Positions 7,136-13,905 of a stretch of 18,376 bases of DNA are shown piece by piece. Source of the DNA: DYGX01 sp035325905 (GTDB lineage Bacteria > Chloroflexota > Anaerolineae > Aggregatilineales > Aggregatilineaceae). Numbering within the stretch: position 1 is the stretch's first letter; each line of letters begins with the position of its first letter. The DNA lies in contig DAOKYY010000080.1 in the NCBI GenBank assembly GCA_035325905.1, forward strand, positions 1 to 18,376, read 5' to 3'. The notes under the pieces are model-generated. The model was not told the DNA's origin. It did not search any database and saw only the letters and a program-made list of their open reading frames with translations. Position numbers and translations under genes: made by a program.

Positions 7136-7189
7136 CCATACGGTTCGATAGTATGGAGCCATTTTACGATATTTTCTCGCATGAGAAAA
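7136..7189. promoter_or_regulatory. Two dyads and possible promoter before ftsZ
   Basis: In the 186-bp ftsA-ftsZ spacer, TTTTCTC (7172-7178) and GAGAAAA (7183-7189) form a perfect 7-bp dyad with a 4-nt loop. CCATAC (7136-7141) and GTATGG (7151-7156) form a second dyad. On the minus strand TAAAAT (7167-7162, 5/6 match to a -10) follows TTTTCT by 17 bp, inside the first dyad. This suggests an internal, perhaps regulated, ftsZ promoter. The first dyad is AT-rich and has no proper T-run, so it is a poor terminator. Confidence 0.4.
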
Positions 7190-7223
7190 CTATGTTAAAG
7201 AACGCCCTGAAAATGCGCCGCCG

Positions 7224-8474
7224 TTACCCTTCTTCGCCGGGCAGCAGCCGGCCCAGCGCGCGCCGCAAGAAAGCCCCCACGTCCGGGCGCGGCGATTTGC
7301 TGCCGTTCGCGCCCAGGCCCTTGCGCCGGTCATCCTCAAGATCCATGATCAGGCCCAGTTTCAGCAACCCCACGCTGGTACTGTACGACGGGTTCTTCAG
7401 CGCCTCGGCCATGCCGGTGATGTGCTCCGGCTGCGCAACCCGCACCGGCATCTTCAGCACGTCCGCCGCCACCGTCTTGATCCCCGGCAGCAGGCTGCTC
7501 CCGCCGGTCAGCACGATCCCGGCCTTCATCAGCCCGTCGTAGCCGCTGCGCTTGATCTCTTTGAGGATCAGCTCGAAAATCTCGGCGACGCGCGCGTTGA
7601 TAATCAGCGCCAGGTCAGCGCGCTGCACCTTGCTCGGTAGCTCCTCGCCGAAGGGCTGGATCGGGAACGCTTCCAGCGAGCTGACGGCCTTCGGGTCGGC
7701 GTGGCCGTATTGCAGCTTGACCGCCTCCGCCAGCTCGAACGGCAGGTGCAGGCCGTGGGCGATGTCGTTGGTGACATGCTGCCCGCCGACCGCGATCACC
7801 GCCGTGTGCCACACCGCGCCATCGACAAACAGCGCCAGGTCGGTCGTGCCGCCGCCGACATCGACCACCATCACCCCGGCCTCGCGCTCCTCCGGCGTCA
7901 GCACCACGTCGCCCGACGCAAGCGGGTTCAAAATGAAGCGGTCCACGAAGACGCCAGCGGACTCGATACATTTTTCGAGGTTGCGGATATTGGCCGCGCC
8001 CGCGGTGATAATGTGCGCCTCGACTTCCAGCCGGAAGCCGAGCATCCCGACGGGGCTGCGCAGGTTGGTCTGGCCGTCGAGCGTGTAATTGCGCGGGATG
8101 ACGTGCAGCACCTCGCGCCCGTGCGGTAAAGGAACGGCGCGCGCCGCGTCCATCGCCCGATCGAGGTCCACCACGTCGACGCCGCGCGTGTTCGAGACGC
8201 CGACGGCCCCCGTGCTGTTAATGGACTCGATATGCCCCCCGGCGACCGACACAAACGCGCGCCCGATCTCGTACCCGCTGCTGCGCTCGGCCTTGTGCAC
8301 CGAAGACGAGATCGCCGCGCTGAGCGCGCCGACATCCGTCACCATGCCCTTGCGCATCCCATGAGACGGCTCGATGCCGACGCCCAGCACGTACACGTCC
8401 GTATCGCGGACCTCGCCCACGATGGTGCAGACCTTCGTGGTCCCGATGTCGATGCCTACGACCAGCTCGCCCAT
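7224..8474 (-). CDS. ftsA: Cell division protein FtsA
   Basis: Actin-like ATPase that tethers FtsZ filaments to the membrane and recruits later divisome proteins. The 416-residue protein has the phosphate-1 loop VGIDIGTTK at 6-14, a 1C subdomain in roughly residues 85-160, phosphate-2 VDVGGGTTDLALF at 204-216 and the adenosine motif VLTGGSSLLPGI at 321-332. A C-terminal amphipathic helix (VGAFLRRALGRLL, about 399-411) is the membrane-targeting sequence, reached through a short charged linker. The ATG at 8474 begins MGELVVGID, the normal family start. It lies 8 nt after the ftsQ stop, with no clear ribosome site, so it is probably translated by coupling to ftsQ. A GTG at 8501 would extend it into ftsQ and is less likely. 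Confidence 0.97.
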   Translation of the reverse strand: MGELVVGIDIGTTKVCTIVGEVRDTDVYVLGVGIEPSHGMRKGMVTDVGALSAAISSSVHKAERSSGYEIGRAFVSVAGGHIESINSTGAVGVSNTRGVDVVDLDRAMDAARAVPLPHGREVLHVIPRNYTLDGQTNLRSPVGMLGFRLEVEAHIITAGAANIRNLEKCIESAGVFVDRFILNPLASGDVVLTPEEREAGVMVVDVGGGTTDLALFVDGAVWHTAVIAVGGQHVTNDIAHGLHLPFELAEAVKLQYGHADPKAVSSLEAFPIQPFGEELPSKVQRADLALIINARVAEIFELILKEIKRSGYDGLMKAGIVLTGGSSLLPGIKTVAADVLKMPVRVAQPEHITGMAEALKNPSYSTSVGLLKLGLIMDLEDDRRKGLGANGSKSPRPDVGAFLRRALGRLLPGEEG

Positions 8475-8482
8475 TCTGCTAA

Positions 8483-9451
8483 TCAGCCACCTTCGCGCCA
8501 CAGCACCGTGTAAACCGGTCGGTCAGGCTCGTTCATGTAAATATCGCCCGGCTGGACGTTCTTGCTCTTGATGGTATCCACCACCCGGTAATAGACCAGC
8601 AGCTTGGTGTCGATCTCGTTGCCGTCGCCGAACCACACCGTCCAGCCGCCGCCGTCGCGATAGCCCAATCCTTTAAGCGGGTCGTAGGTCAGCACGTCGA
8701 TATTCGGGTGCCGCTGCCGCAGTTGCAGCGCGCCGTCGACAATCGTCTGCGGGATGCGCGCGCCCACGTCGAGCGGCTCGTCCGCGCTCGCCGCCACGAT
8801 CCGCAACAATTCGGGCCGGTCCTCGCGCTGCTTCATCACGATGCCGTTGACATCCACCCACACCCGCACGCCCTGCTCCCAGATCAGCGCCGGCTCGCGC
8901 TCGGTTACGACGATCTGGACCATATCCGGCGGCCAGCCGACGTACACCGCCGCGTCGGCGATATTCGGGACCTGTTCCAGCCGCTGCTCAACCTCGCGGG
9001 CATCAATCCAGAAGATATGCCGCTGCGCGACATCGCTGAATCGAAAAATCTCCTCGCGCGAGAGGTATTTTTCCCCCCCGATGGCGACCGAGCTGACGTA
9101 AAACGCGTCAGCCGTCAGAAACAGGTAGAGCACCACCGACAGCCCGGCGACGATCATGCCGGACACCGCGCGCCAGCTCAACATCTGGAGCGGGTTGATC
9201 CGCGCCTTGATCTGCGGCGCGGTGCGCGGCGCCTGGGCGCGCTTCTTCTGCTCGCGCCGCGCGGCGCGGCGCTGCGCGACGGTCGGTGCGCTCGCCGCCG
9301 CCAGGCGAGACAGCGGGGTCATCCGCTGCGGCAAGGACTCCGCAGGCTCGGTGCGCGCAATTCGCTGGCTGCGAGCCGAGGGCCGGACGTGGCCTCGGGT
9401 GCCGGTGTCGTGACGCGCGCGCCGCTGTCGTGTCTTCAACAATGAGGCCAT
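8483..9451 (-). CDS. ftsQ: Cell division protein FtsQ/DivIB
   Basis: Single-pass divisome scaffold linking the Z-ring to septal wall synthesis. The protein has 322 residues: a long, very basic cytoplasmic N-terminus (1-94, including RRAARREQKKR at 61-71), one transmembrane helix (about 97-113), then a POTRA domain (about 116-187, with SVAIGGEKYLS and PPDMVQIVVTEREP) and a beta domain up to residue 322 that includes VWVDVNGIV at 197-205. Sequence identity within this family is low, so the call rests on this architecture and on its place directly before ftsA. The ATG at 9451 has only a weak AGCAGG in front; Met44 is an alternative start. It is the first gene after the promoter at 9559-9587. Confidence 0.93.
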   Translation of the reverse strand: MASLLKTRQRRARHDTGTRGHVRPSARSQRIARTEPAESLPQRMTPLSRLAAASAPTVAQRRAARREQKKRAQAPRTAPQIKARINPLQMLSWRAVSGMIVAGLSVVLYLFLTADAFYVSSVAIGGEKYLSREEIFRFSDVAQRHIFWIDAREVEQRLEQVPNIADAAVYVGWPPDMVQIVVTEREPALIWEQGVRVWVDVNGIVMKQREDRPELLRIVAASADEPLDVGARIPQTIVDGALQLRQRHPNIDVLTYDPLKGLGYRDGGGWTVWFGDGNEIDTKLLVYYRVVDTIKSKNVQPGDIYMNEPDRPVYTVLWREGG

Positions 9452-9558
9452 GCCTGCTTACGTTGTAAGGGCGCCAATCGCACCCGTCAGTGCAGCGTGA
9501 TCGCCGCTCTTTGGTTAATTGTAGCGGCTGCGGAATCCATTTCCCACAATGTAATCCC

Positions 9559-9587
9559 ACTATAATCCAACATTGTTCCCATGTCCA
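9559..9587 (-). promoter_or_regulatory. Sigma70-type promoter of ftsQ-ftsA-ftsZ
   Basis: On the minus strand TGGACA (9587-9582, 5/6 to TTGACA) is followed by a 17-bp spacer and TATAGT (9564-9559, 5/6 to TATAAT). Transcription would start near 9552, giving a leader of about 100 nt before ftsQ. ACAATGT (9546-9552) and ACATTGT (9570-9576) form a dyad flanking the -10 element, a plausible operator. The region is AT-rich compared with the flanking genes. Confidence 0.7.
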
Positions 9588-9591
9588 ATGC

Positions 9592-9611
9592 GAAAAGAGC
9601 CGATGCGGCTC
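9592..9611 (-). terminator. Short terminator-like hairpin before the ftsQ promoter
   Basis: GAGCCG (9597-9602) and CGGCTC (9606-9611) form a perfect 6-bp GC-rich stem with a 3-nt loop. On the minus strand it is followed by TTTTCG. It lies immediately upstream of the ftsQ promoter and could stop read-through from the mur genes. Confidence 0.5.
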
Positions 9612-9699
9612 GCATATTGACAAAATTCATAAATCATTCACGGTTGGAAAAGCGGTTGGAACGGATGTAAGCCTGAACAATCTTACAAACTAAATACAA

Positions 9700-9731
9700 A
9701 CAATTGGACGGGCGCGCCAAGCCGGCGCCCC
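9700..9731 (-). terminator. Possible terminator after murB
   Basis: GGCGCCC (9724-9730) can pair with GGGCGCGCC (9710-9718) through a 7-bp stem with a 2-nt bulge and a 5-nt loop. On the minus strand it is followed by GTCCAATTGTTTGTATTT, a T-rich but broken tail. It lies about 12 bp after the murB stop. The position is right; the tail is imperfect. Confidence 0.5.
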
Positions 9732-9741
9732 TGTGCGCCGA

Positions 9742-10656
9742 TCACCAGTCCCCCACCAGCTCGATCTCAAGCTCCAGCGCGATGCCCGACGTCGCGGCGA
9801 CCCGCTCCTGGGCCAGCTCGATCAGCGCGCGATAGTCGGCGGCAGTCCCCCCACCCAGGTTGACGAAGAAATTACCGTGCAGGGGCGAAATCTGCACGCC
9901 GCCGATCGTCGTGCCTTTCAGCCCAGCGGCTTCGATCAGCCGCCCAGCGTGCTCGCCCGGCGGGTTCTTGAACATGCTGCCCAGCGACGACCCCGGCGGC
10001 TGAGTCCGCTTGCGCCGGACGGCCAGCTCGGCGATCCGCTCGTTCAGCGCTTTCGGGTCGTGCCCCGGCTCCAGTTGGAACTCTGCCGCCAGCAGCACGA
10101 AGCGACCGCGCTGTCCTTTGAGCGCCGAGGCCCGGTAGCTGTAGCGCATATCGTCGGGGGTCCAGCGCAGCGCCGCGCAGCACGCCTCGCTGTCGAGTAG
10201 ATCGACGTAGATGAGCTGCCGCGCGATCTCGCCGCCGTGCGCCCCGGCGTTGCCGACGACTGCCCCGCCGACCGAGCCGGGCACGTTGGCGGCCCACTCG
10301 AAGCCGCCCAGGCCCCGGTTCGAGGCTTTGCGCGCCACCGTGGACAGGCTCGCGCCGCTCTCGGCCCACACCCGCCCATCGTCTTCGAAGGCCATCCCGC
10401 GCGCGTGGTTGACAATCACCAGCCCGCGCACGCCGCGATCCGCGATCAGCACGTTGGCCCCGCCGCCGAGCACCAGCCAGGGCAGCCCGGCCTCGTGCGC
10501 CAGCCCGACCGCTTCGGCCAGGTCCTGGCAGGAATGAGCCGTCACCAGGGCGTCCGCCGGGCCGCCGAGCCGCGCCACGGTGTAGCGCACCAGCGGCTCG
10601 TCGCGCAGCAGCGCCTCACCAAAGCGCGCTTCCAGTGCCGCAAAGGGATCAGCCAT
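9742..10656 (-). CDS. murB: UDP-N-acetylenolpyruvoylglucosamine reductase MurB
   Basis: FAD- and NADPH-dependent reductase making UDP-MurNAc from enolpyruvyl-UDP-GlcNAc in the cytoplasm. The 304-residue protein has the FAD-binding segment LGGGANVLIAD (about 63-73), the GFEWAANVPGSVGGAVVGNAGAHGGEI core at about 118-143 and the catalytic Ser227 in GSMFKNP. The sequence SLGSMFKNP followed by AGRLIEAAGLKG, with no Tyr-loop insert evident, resembles the type II (Gram-positive-like) form. The C-terminal LELEIELVG holds the expected catalytic Glu. The ATG at 10656 was chosen because GAGG lies 9 nt upstream; an in-frame ATG at 10665 follows that site directly. It overlaps the end of murC by 8 nt, so the two are translationally coupled. 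Confidence 0.97.
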   Translation of the reverse strand: MADPFAALEARFGEALLRDEPLVRYTVARLGGPADALVTAHSCQDLAEAVGLAHEAGLPWLVLGGGANVLIADRGVRGLVIVNHARGMAFEDDGRVWAESGASLSTVARKASNRGLGGFEWAANVPGSVGGAVVGNAGAHGGEIARQLIYVDLLDSEACCAALRWTPDDMRYSYRASALKGQRGRFVLLAAEFQLEPGHDPKALNERIAELAVRRKRTQPPGSSLGSMFKNPPGEHAGRLIEAAGLKGTTIGGVQISPLHGNFFVNLGGGTAADYRALIELAQERVAATSGIALELEIELVGDW

Positions 10657-12094
10657 GTGTGTCATCCTCAGTCGTCGCCACGTCTGGCGCGGCGCCCGGC
10701 GCGGGCATCCGATCGGCCAGCGCCGCCAGCAGCCGCTCGCCGATCGCGGGCGCGTCCCCCGCCGACAGAATCAGGACCCAGTCGCCGGGCCGCACGCCGT
10801 CCAGCAGCGCCGCGAGGGTCGCCTCGAAGCTGCCGGTAAAGCGCGCCCCGCCGTGCCCCTGCCCCGCGATCCGGGCCGCCATCTCCGCCGCGTCGAGGCC
10901 GGGGCCGGGCGTCTCGCGCACCGAGTATACCTCAGTCACCAGCACGTGATCCGCCGCGCCGAACGCCCCCGCGAAGTCCTCCGCCAGGGTGCGCATCCGC
11001 CCGAAGGTGTGCGGCTGCCAGACCGCCCACAGCGCGCCGACGCCGGGCCGCTCGCGGAACGCGCCGAGCGTGGCGCGGATGGCCGTCGGATGGTGCGCGT
11101 AATCGCTGACGACCGTCACGCCGCCCGCCTGCCCCATCACATCCGCACGCCGTCCCGTGCCGAGAAAGCTGGCGAAGGCATCCGCCACGCGCGCGATCGG
11201 CACGCCGAGGCGTTCGGCGATCGCCAGCGCCGCCAGCGCATTCGACACGTTGTGCCGCCCGGACGCCGCCAGCGTCAGCGTGCCGGCAGGCTCTCCGGCG
11301 CGCCGCGCGGTGAAGCGCGTGCCGCCGCTGGCGAGCGGCTCCAGGTCCGTCGCGCGCCAATCGGCGGGCGCGTCGAGCGCGTAGGTGATGACCGGCCCGC
11401 CCGCCGCGCGCCGGGCTTCGGCCAGGGATGCGGCGCCCGCGTCGTCCGCGCAGGCGACCAGCAGCCCGCTCGCGTCGAGCCGGTCTGCGAATTGAGCGAA
11501 GGCGCGCACTACGTCGTCGCGCGTCGGGAACATATCGGGGTGGTCGTGCTCGATGTTGAGGATCGCGGCGATCTGCGGGCGCAGGCCGAGAAACATATTG
11601 TCGTACTCGTCCGCCTCGATCACGAAATAATCGCTGGCCCCGACCCCCGCGTTGTCGCCGGTGTTGCCCAGCACGCCGCCGACGATGTAGGTGGGCGGCA
11701 GCCCGGCGGTGCGCAGGGTGTGGACCAGCAGGGCGGTGGTGGTCGTCTTGCCGTGCGTCCCGGCGATCGCGATCCCGGTGCGTCCGGCCATCAGCGCGCC
11801 GAGCAGATCGCGCCGCCGCAGCACGGGGATGCCCCGCGCCTGCGCCGCCGCGATCTCCGGGTTATCGGCGGTCGCGGCGGAGGTGGTCACGACCAGGTCG
11901 GCTCCGGCGACGTGCGCCGCCGCGTGGCCCTCGTAAATGGTCGCGCCCCCGGCGCTCAGGGCGCGCGTCAGCGCGTTGGCGCGCAGGTCCGACCCGCTGA
12001 CCGTGTACCCCAGTTGGAGCAGCACGCGCGCGATAGCCGACATGCCGAAGCCGCCCACGCCGACGAAGTGAATGTGTTGATCAGGGCGCAGCAT
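10649..12094 (-). CDS. murC: UDP-N-acetylmuramate-L-alanine ligase MurC
   Basis: ATP-dependent ligase adding L-Ala to UDP-MurNAc, the first peptide step of peptidoglycan synthesis. The 481-residue protein starts MLRPDQHIHFVGVGGFGMS, with the N-terminal UDP-binding Rossmann motif GVGGFGMSAIA (12-22). The central ATPase domain carries the P-loop GTHGKTTT at 112-119, EADEYD at 160-165 and NIEHDHPDMF at 180-189. The C-terminal domain shows GRHNVSNALAALA (279-291) and DYAHHPTAI (331-339). The frame stays open upstream to 12619, but that stretch is antiparallel noise inside the cvpA-like gene; the ATG at 12094 matches the family start. It starts 14 nt after the cvpA-like stop, without a strong ribosome site, and overlaps murB at its end. 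Confidence 0.97.
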   Translation of the reverse strand: MLRPDQHIHFVGVGGFGMSAIARVLLQLGYTVSGSDLRANALTRALSAGGATIYEGHAAAHVAGADLVVTTSAATADNPEIAAAQARGIPVLRRRDLLGALMAGRTGIAIAGTHGKTTTTALLVHTLRTAGLPPTYIVGGVLGNTGDNAGVGASDYFVIEADEYDNMFLGLRPQIAAILNIEHDHPDMFPTRDDVVRAFAQFADRLDASGLLVACADDAGAASLAEARRAAGGPVITYALDAPADWRATDLEPLASGGTRFTARRAGEPAGTLTLAASGRHNVSNALAALAIAERLGVPIARVADAFASFLGTGRRADVMGQAGGVTVVSDYAHHPTAIRATLGAFRERPGVGALWAVWQPHTFGRMRTLAEDFAGAFGAADHVLVTEVYSVRETPGPGLDAAEMAARIAGQGHGGARFTGSFEATLAALLDGVRPGDWVLILSAGDAPAIGERLLAALADRMPAPGAAPDVATTEDDTHG

Positions 12095-12108
12095 GGAATA
12101 AGATCGGC

Positions 12109-12642
12109 TCAGACAATCGCCACGATCACGAAGATGAACAGCGCGATCATCACCAGCGAGAGCAGGCCGCCATCCGCGCTGAGCATCCAGCTCAGCGGCA
12201 GCGCATCGACCATCTCGGCGCTGGCCGACCCCGGCGCGACCGGCGTGATGAACGGGCTGAGCGGATATTCGAGGTTGTCCATGTACCACCACAGCGAGCC
12301 GATCAGCAGGTAGCCGTTGAACGCGCCGACCAGCGCGCCCAGAATGCCGTCTTGCAGGCTCTCGCGCGGGTTGCGGATCGCCCCGCCGCGCGCCAGGCGC
12401 TCCGGCGGCGTCTGGTAGGCGAAGAACGCCAGCAGCAGCAGGATCGTCGCTTGAAGATAGAACTTCGGCTCCTGGCGCCCGTCGGTCAGCGGGTCGATCA
12501 CGAGCGCCTCGAACTGCTTGAGCGTGAACAGCGCCAGCACGATCCCGGCGGTGGCGATCAATTCCTTCGTCCAGCCGCGCATATACCCGATCACGGCAAA
12601 CACGAAGACCATCATCCACAGAAAACTTGAAAGTTGGATCAT
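12109..12642 (-). CDS. CvpA family membrane protein
   Basis: A 177-residue, very hydrophobic protein with four to five predicted membrane helices: about 6-21, 27-43, 62-77, 98-119 and 160-177. The start (FVFAVIGYMRGWTKELI) and the small-residue helix DGILGALVGAFNGYLL resemble CvpA/YqxX-like proteins. CvpA was named for colicin V production in E. coli, and the family has also been linked to envelope stress and bile tolerance. The biochemical activity is unknown. The ATG at 12642 has a good GAGGGG site 8 nt upstream. It sits between murG and murC, close to murC, so a link to envelope synthesis is plausible. The family assignment rests on topology and local resemblance. Confidence 0.75.
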   Translation of the reverse strand: MIQLSSFLWMMVFVFAVIGYMRGWTKELIATAGIVLALFTLKQFEALVIDPLTDGRQEPKFYLQATILLLLAFFAYQTPPERLARGGAIRNPRESLQDGILGALVGAFNGYLLIGSLWWYMDNLEYPLSPFITPVAPGSASAEMVDALPLSWMLSADGGLLSLVMIALFIFVIVAIV

Positions 12643-12730
12643 GGGACCGTCCCCTCAGCGGGTGGCTGCCGGGCCGCGCGCTGCTCGCCGCCGCTCACGC
12701 ACCCAAACGCCGGAGCGTGTGATCATTGCC

Positions 12731-12744
12731 AATCGCGCGCGATT
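12731..12744. repeat. 14-bp perfect palindrome between murG and cvpA-like gene
   Basis: AATCGCGCGCGATT is fully self-complementary and lies in the 147-bp spacer. The 16-mer GCCAATCGCGCGCGAT containing most of it (12728-12743) recurs exactly at 13976-13991 in the 3' end of ftsW. No function can be assigned. Confidence 0.5.
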
Positions 12745-12789
12745 CACCTATTAGTATGCGCGAAGTCGCGCCGCGCGCCAAGCGACCGC

Positions 12790-13905
12790 TTAGCCCGCCG
12801 GGTGCCCCGCCGTGCGCGCCAGCAGCCGCGCGATGTTCGCCGCGCCGTCCGGCTGGCGCAGCGCCTCCGCCGCGCGTCGCATCGCCGCCAGCCGCTCGCC
12901 GTCGCCCAACAGCTCACGCACCGCCGGGAGCAGCTCGGTGTCGAGCCGCGCGTCGTCAAGCTGGATCGCCGCCCCGCGCTCGACCAGGTACTCGGCGTTG
13001 ACGTGCTGATAGCGCCACGCGTGCGGGTAGGGTACCAGGATCGATGGCAGGCCAAGCTGCGGGTATTCCGCCAGCGTCGCGGCCCCGGCACGGCTGATCA
13101 CCAGGTCCGCCGCGGCGAACGCCTGCCCGATGTCCGGCAGGAAGTCGAACACCTGATACCGCGCGCGCTGCTCCGGCGCAAGCTGCGCGTGCGCCGCCTG
13201 GACCTGCGGCCAGTCGAGCTTGCCCGAAATATGCAGAATCTGCACGCCGTCCGCCAGCAGGTCCGGCGCGATCGCGCTCATGGCGCTGTTGATGCTGCGC
13301 GACCCCCGGCTGCCGCCGAAGACCAGCAGCGTCCGGCGCTGCGGATCAAGCTCCAGCGCCTCGATTGCGGCGGCGCGGTCCGCCTCCAGAATCTCCGGGC
13401 GCAGCGGGTAGCCAGTCACCTCGACGCGCCGGCCGGGGTAGTACGCCGCCGTCGCCTCGGTCGTGGCCGCGATCACCCGCGCGAAGCGGCGCCCGATCAC
13501 CTTCAGCATCAGGCCCGGCTCGATGTCCGGCACGTAGATCACGATCGGGCGGCGCAGCAGCCAGCAGGCCAGCGCCATCGGCACGCCAACCCAGCCGCCG
13601 GTCAAAAACAGCACTTCCGGCTTCAGGCGCAGCGCCAGCGCCAACGATTGCACGACGCCCGCGCCGATCTTCAGCGCGCTGGCGATCTGCCCCCGGCGCG
13701 GGATCCCCGCGACCGGCCCGGCCAGGACCTCGTGATAGCCATCAAATCGCACGCCGGATTGCGCGACCAGCCCGCGCGCCATGTCGCCGCGCGCGCCGAC
13801 AAAATGCAGGCTCGCCTGGGGATACAGCTTACGCGCCGCCGAGGCGACGGCCAACGCGGGGTATACGCCGCCGCCGGTCCCGCCGGCTGAGATCATGATC
13901 CTCAC
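12790..13905 (-). CDS. murG: Lipid II synthase MurG (GlcNAc transferase)
   Basis: Peripheral membrane glycosyltransferase (GT28) transferring GlcNAc from UDP-GlcNAc to lipid I to form lipid II on the inner membrane face. The 371-residue protein has the N-terminal glycine loop AGGTGGGVYPALA (7-19), TGGWVGVP (102-109), the second loop FGGSRGSRSIN (196-206) and the UDP-GlcNAc site with SRAGAATLAEYPQLGLPSIL (271-290) and HVNAEYL (301-307). The usual HEQN motif is replaced by VPDIEPG at 125-131. The GTG at 13905 was chosen because GGAGAG lies about 6 nt upstream and the fold begins at once with RIMISAGG; an ATG at 13896 is the alternative. Its start lies inside the 3' end of ftsW. Confidence 0.95.
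   Translation of the reverse strand: MRIMISAGGTGGGVYPALAVASAARKLYPQASLHFVGARGDMARGLVAQSGVRFDGYHEVLAGPVAGIPRRGQIASALKIGAGVVQSLALALRLKPEVLFLTGGWVGVPMALACWLLRRPIVIYVPDIEPGLMLKVIGRRFARVIAATTEATAAYYPGRRVEVTGYPLRPEILEADRAAAIEALELDPQRRTLLVFGGSRGSRSINSAMSAIAPDLLADGVQILHISGKLDWPQVQAAHAQLAPEQRARYQVFDFLPDIGQAFAAADLVISRAGAATLAEYPQLGLPSILVPYPHAWRYQHVNAEYLVERGAAIQLDDARLDTELLPAVRELLGDGERLAAMRRAAEALRQPDGAANIARLLARTAGHPAG

Noticed and set aside
9617..9645. TTGACA on the plus strand in the murB-ftsQ spacer
   Set aside because: There is no -10 at 16-18 bp and no plus-strand gene follows.
9641..9661. Direct repeat CGGTTGGAA separated by AAG
   Set aside because: Two copies of a 9-mer only; no array and no partner site elsewhere in the spacer.
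10655..12313. 552-codon plus-strand open frame, and a similar 590-codon one at 15756-17528
   Set aside because: Both are antisense to murC and murD respectively. Composition and lack of any domain mark them as GC-driven shadow frames.
12095..12619. Upstream extension of the murC frame
   Set aside because: It overlaps the cvpA-like gene almost fully, and the family start MLRPDQHIHFVGVGG is at 12094.
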